Assembly: GCA_002154585.1 (NCBI GenBank)
Contig: MUNG01000162.1
Coordinates: 1 to 35,027, forward strand
Direction of reading: 5' to 3'
Length of the DNA: 35,027 nt
Source of the DNA: Streptomyces pseudogriseolus
Lineage (GTDB): Bacteria > Actinomycetota > Actinomycetes > Streptomycetales > Streptomycetaceae
Shown: in pieces, positions 6,799 to 17,290 of the stretch
Numbering within the stretch: position 1 is the first letter of the stretch
Layout of the letters: each line of letters begins with the position of its first letter
Program-made: the position numbers and the translations under genes
Notes under the pieces: generated by a model
What the model was told of the DNA's origin: nothing
Database searches by the model: none
What the model saw: only the letters and a program-made list of their open reading frames with translations

Positions 6799-7812
6799 CT
6801 ACGACGACTCGCGGACGACCAGCTCCGCGGGCAGCGTGATCTGTTGCCGGGGGCCGTCGTTCAGGGTGATGTCGGTGAGGATGCGGGCCATCGTGCGGCC
6901 CAGTTCCTCCACCGGCTGACGCACCGTCGTCAGCGGCGGGTTGGTGTGCCGGGCGAGCACCGAGTCCTCGAAGCCGACCACGGCCACGTCGTCCGGCACG
7001 CGGCGCTTCCGGCGGCGCAATTCGGCCAGCGCGCCCACCGCCATGAGGTCCGACGCGGCGAAGACGGCGTCCAGATCCGGCGCGCGTTCAAGAAGCAAAC
7101 GCATGGCGCGGCCGCCGCTGTCCTCGGTGAAGTCGCCCGCCTCGATCAGCGACCCGTCCGCCGGAACGCCCGCTTCCTGGTGCGCGGTGTGCCACCCCGC
7201 GAGACGGGCGCGGCCGACGTCCATGTCCTGCGGGCCGGTGATCGTCGCGATCCGCCGCCGCCCGCGGCCCAGCAGATGCCGTACGGCCTCGGCGGCGCCC
7301 GCGGCGTTGTCGGCGTTCACGTAGCTCAGCTGCTCGCCCGCGTCGCGGCGGCCGGCGAGCACGACGGGCAGGCCCATCTCCTCGAGGGTGCCGGGCAGCC
7401 GGTCCTCGGAGTGCACGGAGACCAGCAGCACGCCGTCCACCCGGCGGGTGGCCACCGACTCGGTGAGCTGATCGCGTTCGGCCTGGTCGCGTACCAGCAT
7501 CAGCTGCAGCTGCGTGCCGCTCTCCGCGAGCGCGCCGCTCACGCCGCGGATCAGCGCGGCGAAGAACGGCTCCGAGCCGAGCCGGCTCTCCGACTCCGGG
7601 ATGACCAGGGCCACGGCGTTGGTGCGGTTGGTGACCAGGCCGCGGGCGACCGAGTTGGGGACGTAGTTCAGTTCTTTGATCGCCGCCAGGACGCGGGCCC
7701 GCGCGTCGGCGCTGACCAGGTCGGAGCCGTTGACGACGCGGGAGACCGTGGTGCGCCCCACGCCGGCGCGGGCGGCGACGGTCTTGATCGTGGGACGGCG
7801 GTTGCCCGTCAT
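6799..7812 (-). CDS. LacI-family repressor, CebR-like
   Basis: A 337-residue LacI/GalR regulator of standard length. The N-terminal helix-turn-helix and hinge are clear (PTIKTVAARAGVGRTTVSRV, then YVPNSVARGL). The ligand-binding domain includes RVDGVLLVSVHSEDRLPG, a GRGRRRIATITGPQDM segment, VFAASDLMAVGAL and DVAVVGFEDS. Several of these (VDGVLLVSVH, IATITG) match the CebR subgroup that controls cello-oligosaccharide uptake in Streptomyces. It is divergent from a binding protein-permease-permease-beta-glucosidase operon, with a double palindromic operator between them (8001-8038). The likely model is repression released by a beta-glucoside such as cellobiose. The operator core differs from the canonical CebR box, so this may be a paralogous regulator with another disaccharide as inducer. 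Confidence 0.9.
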   Translation of the reverse strand: MTGNRRPTIKTVAARAGVGRTTVSRVVNGSDLVSADARARVLAAIKELNYVPNSVARGLVTNRTNAVALVIPESESRLGSEPFFAALIRGVSGALAESGTQLQLMLVRDQAERDQLTESVATRRVDGVLLVSVHSEDRLPGTLEEMGLPVVLAGRRDAGEQLSYVNADNAAGAAEAVRHLLGRGRRRIATITGPQDMDVGRARLAGWHTAHQEAGVPADGSLIEAGDFTEDSGGRAMRLLLERAPDLDAVFAASDLMAVGALAELRRRKRRVPDDVAVVGFEDSVLARHTNPPLTTVRQPVEELGRTMARILTDITLNDGPRQQITLPAELVVRESS

Positions 7813-7961
7813 GCACTCCCCCCTCAGCGGCCGCGGCGGCGTTCTCTGCCGCGGAGGTGACCTGCGGCAATTCTTGCAGACGCCGACGACGGCGCAGCAC
7901 CCCCAGGGTCCGGAAGGCGAACGGAAGCCGCGTCCGGCATACAGAAGTTGCTTTCAAGTTA

Positions 7962-7987
7962 TTGACAGATTGCGCCGCTGCTACAAG
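7962..7987 (+). promoter_or_regulatory. Possible promoter of the beta-glucoside uptake operon
   Basis: TTGACA (7962-7967) is a perfect -35 hexamer, followed by TACAAG (7982-7987) as a possible -10. The spacing of 14 nt is short, so the -10 assignment is weak. The operator at 8001-8038 lies just downstream, where a bound repressor would block the polymerase. The rest of the 300-base region between the two start codons has no other feature I can name. Confidence 0.4.
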
Positions 7988-8000
7988 TCTTCGTGGGGCG

Positions 8001-8038
8001 GTGGGAACGTGCCCACCCCGAAATGGGCACGTTCCCAC
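8001..8038. promoter_or_regulatory. Double LacI-type operator in a 38-bp palindrome
   Basis: Two 14-bp boxes, TGGGAACGTGCCCA (8002-8015) and TGGGCACGTTCCCA (8024-8037), each with the central CG typical of LacI operators, are exact reverse complements of each other. Their centres are 22 bp apart, about two helical turns. Together they form a perfect inverted repeat with 15-nt arms and an 8-nt spacer. Each box resembles the canonical CebR box TGGGAGCGCTCCCA. The position, in the leader of the transport operon and upstream of the divergent repressor gene, fits control of both. The same DNA could also fold as an RNA hairpin in the leader. Confidence 0.8.
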
Positions 8039-8112
8039 TTCGATCATGAGCCGCTGCGGTCATCGCAGAACTTGTCACCCCGGTGTGTCAGCGCCGTCGT
8101 AGGAGGAGATCC

Positions 8113-9420
8113 ATGGGCACTCTCGGTTCGTTGCGCAGGAAGGCGGTGGCGACCGCCGCGGCCGTCGGCGCGCTCTCGCTCGTCGTCGGTTGCAGTGGCG
8201 ACAGCGACTCGGTCACCGGCGGCAGCAAGGACGGCGACAAGGTCACCATCACCATGGGCCTCTTCGGTGTCATGGGCATCAAGGAGACCGGCCTGCTGGA
8301 GGAGTACGAGAAGCAGAACCCCGGCGTCACGATCAAGGCGGAGATCGCCGGTGACGAGCAGACCTACTACACCGCCCTCCAGACCAAGCTCGCCGCGGGC
8401 AAGGGCCTGAAGGACATCCAGGGCATCGAGATCGGCCGCGCCAAGGAGATCACCGAGACCCGGGCCGACAAGTTCGCCGACTTCGCGGGCTTGGCGGGCA
8501 CCGACCACTTCCTGCCCTGGAAGCAGTCCCAGATCACCACCGAGGACGGCAAGGTGCTGGGCCTCGGCACCGACATCGGCCCGATGGCCGTCTGTTACCG
8601 CAAGGACTACTTCCAGCAGGCCGGCCTGCCCACCGACCGCGAAGAGGTCGGCAAGCTCTGGGAAGGCGACTGGAAGAAGTACGTCGAGGTCGGCCGCACC
8701 TTCAAGAAGAACTTCAAGGGCGGCGACGTCGCCTACACCGACTCGGCCAGCGGCCTGTTCAACGCCATGGTCTACGGCTACCCCGAGCAGTACTACAACG
8801 AGAAGGGCGACCTGATCTACGACACGAACCCGGCCGTCAAGGAGGCCTGGGAGCTGTCGTCGGACGCCGCCGACGAGGACCTGACCGCCAAGCTGCGCCA
8901 GTTCCAGCCCGGCTGGGACCCCGGCCTGTCCAACGGAACGTTCGCGACCGCGGTCTGCCCGGCCTGGATGCTGAGCCACATCAGCGAGAAGGCCGGCGAG
9001 GTCAACAAGGGCAAGTGGGACGTCGCCCGCGCCCCGAAGGGCGCCAACTGGGGCGGCTCCTTCCTCGGCGTGATCGAGGACAGCCCGGTGAAGGAGGAGG
9101 CGCAGAAGCTCGTCGCGTGGCTGACCGCGCCCGAGCAGCAGGCCCGCATCTTCAAGGACCTCGGCAACATCCCGTCCTCGCAGAAGGCCCTCGAGGACCC
9201 GACCGTGAAGGCCGTGAAGAACGACTACTTCAGCGGCGCGCCGCTCGGCCAGATCTTCGGCGCCGCGGCGCAGGAGATTCCCGACAAGCAGGTCCTCGGC
9301 CGCAAGGACGGCACCATCAAGGACACCTTCTCCCAGGGCCTGGCCCTGGTCGAGCAGGGGACGCCGCGTGACGAGGCGTGGGACACCACCGTGGAGCGCA
9401 TCCAGAAGGCGGTCCGCTGA
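8113..9420 (+). CDS. ABC transporter sugar-binding lipoprotein (CebE-like)
   Basis: A 435-residue extracellular solute-binding protein of family 1 type. The N-terminus is a lipoprotein signal peptide with lipobox LVVGC (Cys27), so the mature protein is anchored to the outer face of the membrane. The body shows the usual two-lobe pattern: VTITMGLFGVMGIKETGLLEEYE at the first lobe, KLAAGKGLKDIQGIEIG, GLGTDIGPMAVCYRKDYF at the hinge, and KLVAWLTAPEQQARIFKDLG near the end. The ATG at 8113 follows a strong AGGAGGAG. It is the first gene of an operon with two permeases and a beta-glucosidase, so the ligand is most likely a beta-linked gluco-disaccharide or oligosaccharide such as cellobiose. Ligand identity is inferred from context. 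Confidence 0.92.
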   Translation: MGTLGSLRRKAVATAAAVGALSLVVGCSGDSDSVTGGSKDGDKVTITMGLFGVMGIKETGLLEEYEKQNPGVTIKAEIAGDEQTYYTALQTKLAAGKGLKDIQGIEIGRAKEITETRADKFADFAGLAGTDHFLPWKQSQITTEDGKVLGLGTDIGPMAVCYRKDYFQQAGLPTDREEVGKLWEGDWKKYVEVGRTFKKNFKGGDVAYTDSASGLFNAMVYGYPEQYYNEKGDLIYDTNPAVKEAWELSSDAADEDLTAKLRQFQPGWDPGLSNGTFATAVCPAWMLSHISEKAGEVNKGKWDVARAPKGANWGGSFLGVIEDSPVKEEAQKLVAWLTAPEQQARIFKDLGNIPSSQKALEDPTVKAVKNDYFSGAPLGQIFGAAAQEIPDKQVLGRKDGTIKDTFSQGLALVEQGTPRDEAWDTTVERIQKAVR

Positions 9421-9509
9421 CCGCAGCTCCAGCGGCCGTCCCGGGCCCGCCCGCCTCAGCGCACGCGGGCCCGGGACGGCTCCCCATCCGCTCTCAGGAA
9501 GGAAGTCCG

Positions 9510-10505
9510 GTGGCCACCTCCACCACCAAGGCCCTGGCCGGCGAGGAGCCGCCGGGTCCGTCCCGCGCCGGGGACGGCAAGGAGACCTCACGGCGGCGCG
9601 GCGCCTGGCTGCACCGCCTCGACGTCAAGGGCGCCCCGTACGCGTTCGTCGCCCCGTTCTTCGTCGTCTTCGCCGCGTTCAGCTTCTACCCGCTCGTCTA
9701 CACCTCGTGGATCTCCCTGCACGACGTGGAACTGGCCACGCTCGACGTCATGGAGTGGGTCGCGTTCGACAATTACGTCGACCTGTGGGGCGATTCACGG
9801 TTCTGGAACGCCCTCCAGAACACCATCACCATCGGCGTCATCTCCACGGTGCCGCAGCTGCTGATGGCCCTGGGCATGGCGCACCTGCTCAACTACCGCA
9901 TGCGCGCCTCGCTGTTCTTCCGCGTCGCGTCCCTGGTGCCGTACGCCACGTCCGTCGGCGCGGCCGCGCTCGTCTTCACCATGATCTTCGAGCGTGACTT
10001 CGGCATGATCAACTGGGCGCTCGGCACGGTCGGCATCGACCCGGTGAACTGGGAGGCCGACAAGTGGCCCGCCCAGGTGGCGATCTCCACCATCGTCATC
10101 TGGCGCTGGACCGGCTACAACGCCCTGCTCTACCTGGCCGCCATGCAGGCCATCCCCGCCGAGCGCTACGAGGCCGCCTCCCTGGACGGCGCCTCCCGCT
10201 GGCAGCAGTTCACGCACGTCACCGTGCCCGGCATCCGCTCCACCATCGTCTTCACCATCGTGCTCTCCACGATCGGCGCCACCCAGCTGTTCGGCGAACC
10301 GCTGATCTTCGGACAGGGTCCCAACGGCGTCACCGGCGGCGCGGACAACCAGTACCAGACGCTGGGCCTGCTCCTGTACGAGGAGGGCTGGAAGAACTAC
10401 CAGATGGGCCGGTCGGCGACCGTCGCCTGGGCGATGTTCATGGTGCTGGTCCTCGCCTTCCTGGTGCAGCGGCTCGTCAAGCGCCTGCGCTCCCGTACGT
10501 CCTGA
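9510..10505 (+). CDS. Sugar ABC transporter permease (CebF-like)
   Basis: A 331-residue inner-membrane permease of the MalF-type carbohydrate transporter subfamily, with about six membrane segments. The cytoplasmic EAA loop that contacts the ATPase is visible as YEAASLDGASRWQQFTHVTV followed by PGIR. The first 40 residues are a hydrophilic cytosolic tail. The GTG start at 9510 follows AGGAAGGAAG; upstream sequence that is open in frame has no permease similarity. It pairs with the next gene to form the transmembrane channel for the sugar captured by the binding lipoprotein. Confidence 0.92.
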   Translation: MATSTTKALAGEEPPGPSRAGDGKETSRRRGAWLHRLDVKGAPYAFVAPFFVVFAAFSFYPLVYTSWISLHDVELATLDVMEWVAFDNYVDLWGDSRFWNALQNTITIGVISTVPQLLMALGMAHLLNYRMRASLFFRVASLVPYATSVGAAALVFTMIFERDFGMINWALGTVGIDPVNWEADKWPAQVAISTIVIWRWTGYNALLYLAAMQAIPAERYEAASLDGASRWQQFTHVTVPGIRSTIVFTIVLSTIGATQLFGEPLIFGQGPNGVTGGADNQYQTLGLLLYEEGWKNYQMGRSATVAWAMFMVLVLAFLVQRLVKRLRSRTS

Positions 10506-10517
10506 CCTGGAGACGTC

Positions 10518-12969
<2,452 letters not shown>

Positions 12970-12977
12970 CCCGGGCC

Positions 12978-13026
12978 CCGCGAGCCCGGCTCCCTGCCCG
13001 TGGGGGACAGGAAGCCGGGCTCGCGG
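12978..13026. terminator. Bidirectional terminator between convergent genes
   Basis: A perfect 14-bp stem (CCGCGAGCCCGGCT at 12978-12991 pairing with 13013-13026) with a 21-nt loop lies between the stop of the beta-glucosidase gene (12969) and the stop of the convergent isomerase-like gene (13031). It can end transcripts from both sides. Confidence 0.75.
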
Positions 13027-13030
13027 CCGT

Positions 13031-13702
13031 TCACGCGGCCGTGCAGCGGGCGCGGAGCAGGTCCACGCCCTCCCCGTCGAGCTCGTCGCAGAACGCCGCG
13101 CGCCCCGTCATCGCCATGACGAGGGCGACGGTCCGCCCGGACACGGGAAGTCCCTTCCCGGTGGCGAAAGGACCGTCGTCCGCGACGAGTTCCAGCCCGC
13201 CGATGCGCCCCTTCGCGACGACCACGAGATCGGTCCCCCGGTAGTACTCGGCGACGGCGGTCACCGTCTCGACCGGGTGGGCCCGCCGTAGGCCGAGCGG
13301 CCGCCGGATGTCCTCCCCGTGCACGACCGTCTCACCGAGCATGGCGAGGGCGGGCAGGGGCGGCTTGGTCGTACTCGACACGGAGCGCCGGAAACGGCCG
13401 AGGGTGTCGTCCGGCCCCGTACCGAGCTGCTCGGCCAGACGCATCGCGACCTGCTTGTCGAAGTCGAACCGGCAGCGGACGACGCCGGCCAGCCATCTCA
13501 CGGTGTTGAGACGCGCCCCCGCGGTGAGATGCGCGAGTACGTCGCGCACGGTGAGTCCGTCACACAACGAGGGCGTGTCCCACCGGCCGGCGTCGACCCC
13601 GGCGAGATCGTCGGCGAGCGCGGCCCGCTCGGCACGGATCATGGACCACACGGTGGAGTCGGGAAGGCGGCGGACGGTCGCGCGTCCCGGACGAGTCGTC
13701 AT
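13031..13702 (-). CDS. Mycothiol-dependent maleylpyruvate isomerase-like protein (DinB fold)
   Basis: A 223-residue member of the actinobacterial maleylpyruvate isomerase/DinB-like superfamily (TIGR03083 type). The N-terminal four-helix part contains IRAERAALADDL, the CDGLTVRDVLAHLTAG motif carrying a metal-ligand His, and later GETVVHGEDIRRPLG with another His. Well-studied relatives use zinc and mycothiol to isomerise or transfer thiols, but most family members have no known substrate. The ATG at 13702 follows AGGAGC at good spacing. It stands alone on the minus strand, converging on the beta-glucosidase operon; the 240 bases upstream of it show nothing else. Confidence 0.85.
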   Translation of the reverse strand: MTTRPGRATVRRLPDSTVWSMIRAERAALADDLAGVDAGRWDTPSLCDGLTVRDVLAHLTAGARLNTVRWLAGVVRCRFDFDKQVAMRLAEQLGTGPDDTLGRFRRSVSSTTKPPLPALAMLGETVVHGEDIRRPLGLRRAHPVETVTAVAEYYRGTDLVVVAKGRIGGLELVADDGPFATGKGLPVSGRTVALVMAMTGRAAFCDELDGEGVDLLRARCTAA

Positions 13703-13944
13703 GGGCGAGGGGCTCCTGTCGGTGGGGCGGTCGACACGGGTGTGTCCACGGGGGAAGACCCCCGCCCCGGGCGGAACTCATCGCAGGGAGCCGAGCAGAC
13801 GCGACCGGCGAGCCGGACTCCGCCAGGCGGCCGTGCGAGGGTCCGGTTGGCGCCCGTGGGGCCCGAGAGCTGGCGTCACCTCGAGCCCGGCCAGGTGATC
13901 ACCCTGCACGAGACCCGAGCGGTGGCCGGGACGGCGGTCGTCGT

Positions 13945-14685
13945 TCAGGCGGGTCTCCGCCACACGGAGATGTGCTGGGGCGAGTCCTGAGTGAACGGTG
14001 AACCGTCCCAATCACCCACACGGCGTTCCAACTCCAGGCCGGCGATGCGGGCCATGAGGTCGAGCTCCGCCGGCCACGCGTAGCGGTGGCGGGAGGCCCC
14101 GCGGCGGTAGCGGCCGTCGTCGCCGTCACGGGTGAAGTGGTGCGAGACGAGGAGCTGTTCGACCGGGTCGACGGTGTCGAACCCCACATGCCGCTCGGAC
14201 ACGTCGAACGGCACCGCGATCTGCCCGGGCGGCAGGAACCGCAGGGGCGGCACGCCCAGCTCGACGACGAAGCGGCCCCCGGGCCGCAGATGCCGCGCGG
14301 CGTTGCGGAAGCACTCGACCTGCTCGTCCTGGGTGAGCAGGTTCGAGATCGTGTTGTAGACGAGGTACACCAGGGAGAACTCACCCGGCACGACGGTCGT
14401 CGCCATGTCCCCGATGACCACCGGGAGCGTGTCCTCGTCGACCTTGCGGCGCAGCACCGCCGCCATGTGCTCCGACAGTTCGATGCCCGTCACCGGCACA
14501 CCGCGCTCCCGCAGCGGCACACCCACACGCCCGGTCCCGACGGCGAACTCCAGCGCCTGTCCGTCCCCGGCCAGCTCGGCAAGGAAGCCGACGGTCGCTT
14601 CGAGGACGGTGGCCGAGGTCGTCTCGGCCTCCTCGGCGTCATAGCGTTCGGCGGTCTCGCGGTCCCACAGTTCACTGCTCGTCAC
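13945..14685 (-). CDS. Class I SAM-dependent methyltransferase
   Basis: A 246-residue methyltransferase. Motif I, the S-adenosylmethionine-binding loop, is ALEFAVGTGRVGVPL; the acidic end of the second strand is in VTGIELSEHMAAVL; motif II/III is in FSLVYLVYNTISNLL, and HLRPGGRFVVELGVP is the post-motif region. The N-terminal ELWDRETAERYDAEE helix is typical of this small-molecule methyltransferase group. The substrate is not predictable. It is on the minus strand and divergent from the GNAT gene at 14804, with 118 bases between them. Confidence 0.9.
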   Translation of the reverse strand: MTSSELWDRETAERYDAEEAETTSATVLEATVGFLAELAGDGQALEFAVGTGRVGVPLRERGVPVTGIELSEHMAAVLRRKVDEDTLPVVIGDMATTVVPGEFSLVYLVYNTISNLLTQDEQVECFRNAARHLRPGGRFVVELGVPPLRFLPPGQIAVPFDVSERHVGFDTVDPVEQLLVSHHFTRDGDDGRYRRGASRHRYAWPAELDLMARIAGLELERRVGDWDGSPFTQDSPQHISVWRRPA

Positions 14686-14803
14686 GAACGGCCACTGTGC
14701 CGTGCCCGAGAGGCACTGTCGACGTATTTATTCGGCTGCGGCGGCGGTGTGAGGCTCCGGCCTGTCCGACAATGGCCGCTGCCGTTACTCCCTCGACAGA
14801 CAG

Positions 14804-15454
14804 GTGGGCAACCCCGTGGGCGCACCGCACCCGCTCCTGACGTACTTCCTGGCAGCCGCCGACGGCCGCTTCCCGCCGGTCGACGGCAAGGTGACGGTGC
14901 TCCCGCCCCTGCCCGGAGGGCTGGAGTGCTCGGTCGCCTTCACCGGTCACGCCGTCGTCGCCACCGCCCTGAGCGAGGAGGACGTGCACGCCCAAGGACC
15001 GGACGGCTTCGGTGCGTCGCTCGCCCCGGACTTCCTGCGCCACCTCGCCGGTCCGAAGGGCTGGATCGACGTCGTCGACGTGACCCTCACGGCCCGCGGC
15101 ACCGGTGGCCCGCCGCGACTCGCGGAGCTGACCGGTGCGGACGGCCATCCGCGCGTCCGCCACGCCAGGGACGTCCGCACGAACGTCGAGGTCCACGGGG
15201 ACGAACGCGGCCTGATCACCCTGGCCGACGGTGTCGCCGGACGGCGGGAGCTGAGCATCGAGCTCCACGACGTCCAAGGCGGCGGCCGAGGACACGGGAG
15301 GTCGCTCATCGCCGACGCCCTGTCCCTCGTCCCGGACGGCGACCCGGTCTTCGCCGCCGTGTCCCCCGGCAACGCCCGCTCCCTGCGCGCCTTCCTGGCC
15401 TGCGGGTTCACCCCGACGGGCAGTGAGGTGCTGCTGCGTCCCGAGCGGGGGTGA
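14804..15454 (+). CDS. GNAT-fold protein with acetyltransferase-like C-terminus
   Basis: A protein of up to 216 residues. The last third has the GNAT acetyl-CoA loop and following helix (GGGRGHGRSLIADAL) and the closing strand and helix VSPGNARSLRAFLACGFTPTG. The N-terminal two thirds contain LPPLPGGLECSVAFTGHAVVAT and GWIDVVDVTL, which I recognise only as the conserved front part of this protein type. Two GTG starts are possible: 14804, or 14816 with AGGTGGG eight bases upstream. The second has the better ribosome binding site. The substrate is unknown. It ends 20 bases before the convergent repeat-containing membrane protein. Confidence 0.75.
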   Translation: MGNPVGAPHPLLTYFLAAADGRFPPVDGKVTVLPPLPGGLECSVAFTGHAVVATALSEEDVHAQGPDGFGASLAPDFLRHLAGPKGWIDVVDVTLTARGTGGPPRLAELTGADGHPRVRHARDVRTNVEVHGDERGLITLADGVAGRRELSIELHDVQGGGRGHGRSLIADALSLVPDGDPVFAAVSPGNARSLRAFLACGFTPTGSEVLLRPERG

Positions 15455-15473
15455 GCGGGCGCGCCGAGCGGCG

Positions 15474-16037
15474 TCACGGGCTCCGGTACCCCTCGACCGG
15501 CTCGGCGGCCCTCTTCGACTCCCTCGGATCGGCGGCCGCCCGGTCCGACATCGCCGGCTCGGTTGCCCGGTCCGAGACCTCGGGTTCGGCGGCCCTGTCC
15601 GACACCTCGGGCTCGGCCGCCCGCTCCGACTCCCTCGGCCCGGGCGTCGGGACGACGGCACCCCGAGGCGTCGTCGTCTCGTCGGTGGCGGGACTGGGCC
15701 GGGCGTCCTCGGAGGGCTCGGCGGCCTCCGGCGACACAGTCGGGCCCGTCGCGGGGGAGGGGGTGCCGGTCAGGGGCGGCGGAGCCAGCGGGACCGTGGG
15801 CGAGACCGGCCGCTCGGACGTCGTCGAGCTCTGCAACGGCAGCGCGACGAGCAGCGCCACGGCGCAGGTGAGACCGGCCCCGACCGTCGTACGGACCAGC
15901 CGTCGCCGCGCCGCCCGGCGGCGGACCGTCTCGAACCGGCCGGGCGGGGGGCCGAGATGGTCGGACGTGGGCCGCAGGAGTTCGGCGAGCGGGTCGTCCG
16001 GCTCGAACTCGGGCCCCTCGTCAGCGTGAGTGATCAA
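15474..16037 (-). CDS. Single-pass membrane protein coupled to an ECF sigma factor, with nonapeptide repeats
   Basis: A 187-residue protein with a cytosolic N-terminus (residues 1-46, acidic then very basic), one membrane helix (about 47-69) and an extracytoplasmic Pro/Thr/Glu-rich tail. The start at 16037 overlaps the end of the upstream sigma factor gene by 17 nt, so the two are translationally coupled, the usual arrangement for a sigma factor and its membrane partner. I see no zinc-binding anti-sigma (ZAS) HxxxCxxC motif, so if it is an anti-sigma factor it is not of that class. The tail holds about four copies of a nine-residue unit (RAAEPEVSD and variants). An anti-sigma role is inferred from context only. 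Confidence 0.75.
   Translation of the reverse strand: MITHADEGPEFEPDDPLAELLRPTSDHLGPPPGRFETVRRRAARRRLVRTTVGAGLTCAVALLVALPLQSSTTSERPVSPTVPLAPPPLTGTPSPATGPTVSPEAAEPSEDARPSPATDETTTPRGAVVPTPGPRESERAAEPEVSDRAAEPEVSDRATEPAMSDRAAADPRESKRAAEPVEGYRSP
15516..15623 (-). repeat. 27-bp tandem repeat encoding RAAEPEVSD units
   Basis: Four in-frame 27-nt units encode residues 139-174 of the membrane protein: two identical RAAEPEVSD, one RATEPAMSD and one diverged RAAADPRES. A PRESERAAEP/PRESKRAAEP echo flanks them. The array is extracytoplasmic and probably a length-variable spacer. Confidence 0.8.
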
Positions 16038-16557
16038 GGTTTCTCCTCAGGTGGGCACGGAGCAGCTCCCTGGCCGCGTGAAGATCGGCCTTGATGGTTC
16101 CTTCCTTGCGTCCGGTCACGGCGGACACCTCCCGGACCGGCAGATCAGCGTAGTAGTGCAGGAGGATCGGCACCCGTAGCCGGTCGGGCAGCGACTGCAC
16201 GAGCATCCGCACCGACGGGTCGGACGGTTCCGCGTGCGGGCGTACGGCGGCCTCGGTGCCGACCCTGCGCACGGTGGTGCGTTCGCGGTCGAGCCTGCGC
16301 CAGTGGTCGCGCACCAGATTGGCCGCGGTGACGTACAGGAAGCCCCGTGGTTCCGACACGGAGGTCCACCGCGACCACAGCCGGGTGAACGCCTCCGAGG
16401 CGATCTCGTGGGCCGTCTCGTCGTCGTCGACCAGACGGCGGCACCAGCCGGCGAGGCGCGGGTAGAGGGCAGCGAAGAGCTCGGACGCTGCCTGCTCGCG
16501 GGACCGTTTCAATGCTCTCCATGGTCGGGGCGGCCCCGGTGACGGGGAACCGCTCAT
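16021..16557 (-). CDS. ECF-type RNA polymerase sigma factor
   Basis: Using the ATG at 16557 the protein has 178 residues, normal for a minimal ECF sigma factor. Region 2 includes LFAALYPRLAGWCRRLVDDD, EIASEAFTRLWSRW and FLYVTAANLVRDHWRR (region 2.4). Region 4 includes LPDRLRVPILLHYYADLPVR and the helix-turn-helix EVSAVTGRKEGTIKADLHAA with a terminal basic stretch. The frame is open upstream to 16650, but that part is Pro-rich and not sigma-like; neither start has a clear ribosome binding site. The downstream overlapping membrane protein is its probable regulator. It directs RNA polymerase to a stress or envelope regulon that cannot be defined here. Confidence 0.88.
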   Translation of the reverse strand: MSGSPSPGPPRPWRALKRSREQAASELFAALYPRLAGWCRRLVDDDETAHEIASEAFTRLWSRWTSVSEPRGFLYVTAANLVRDHWRRLDRERTTVRRVGTEAAVRPHAEPSDPSVRMLVQSLPDRLRVPILLHYYADLPVREVSAVTGRKEGTIKADLHAARELLRAHLRRNLDHSR

Positions 16558-16660
16558 GGACGGTATGCGGAATGGACACCGAGGGGACGACGGGGCACCG
16601 GACATTCCCCGACGACCGGATGCCGGACCGCCGGTGCGGCGGCCCGGCACCCGGTGCGGG

Positions 16661-17290
16661 TCAGGGGGCGGTGGCGCGGAGCGCCGCGAAGACGATCACG
16701 TTGTCGCGGTACTCGCCGTCCTCCAGCGGCCCCCCGCACGTGATGAGCCGCAGCTCAGGACGTGCGGTGTCGCCGTAGACGTCCTCCGTGGGGAAGTCGT
16801 CCTTGGCGACCGTGCGGACCGAGGTGACGGCGAACTCCGCCGCCGTGCCGTTCTCCAGACGCACCGTGATCCCGTCGTCCCGCCGCAGCCGCGCCAGATG
16901 ACGGAAGACCCCGTCGCCGTAGGCGCCGACCGTGACATGACCGAGGATCACCGAGGGACCCGGCCGGCCCGGCGTGGGCGAGTACCGGTACCAGCCGGCC
17001 GGGTCGTCCGCCTGGATCGGCGGCACCTCCACCGTGTGGTCCGGGGCCAGGCCCAGCCGTACGACCGGTGTGTCGACGCCGATCGCGGGGATGCTCAGGC
17101 CCACCGGGGCCGAACGCGCCAGGGGGCGCGCCGCGGAGTCGGACGCCCCCGCCGCGGCCGGCGCCCGGGTCCCGGACGGTCGCGTCACGTCCGGCCGGGA
17201 CCCGGAACCCTCACCGTCGCCTCCGCCGCACCCCGCGACCAGGCAGGCCACGGCCACGGCGACGACGGCGCGCCTGGAGAGGGGCGTCAT
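16661..17290 (-). CDS. Class F sortase, lipoprotein-type signal
   Basis: A 209-residue class F sortase. The N-terminal signal peptide ends in a lipobox-like LVAGC (Cys21), so the enzyme is probably lipid-anchored rather than anchored by a simple membrane helix. A Ser/Pro/Ala linker leads into the catalytic domain (about residues 62-205). Catalytic residues are His118 in VILGHVT, Cys185 in RLITCGG and Arg195 in YRDNVIVFA. Sortases cleave a sorting motif between Thr and Gly and attach the protein to the cell wall. The ATG overlaps the stop codon of the upstream gene by 4 nt (ATGA), which couples translation to a small secreted protein that is the obvious candidate substrate or partner. Confidence 0.9.
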   Translation of the reverse strand: MTPLSRRAVVAVAVACLVAGCGGGDGEGSGSRPDVTRPSGTRAPAAAGASDSAARPLARSAPVGLSIPAIGVDTPVVRLGLAPDHTVEVPPIQADDPAGWYRYSPTPGRPGPSVILGHVTVGAYGDGVFRHLARLRRDDGITVRLENGTAAEFAVTSVRTVAKDDFPTEDVYGDTARPELRLITCGGPLEDGEYRDNVIVFAALRATAP

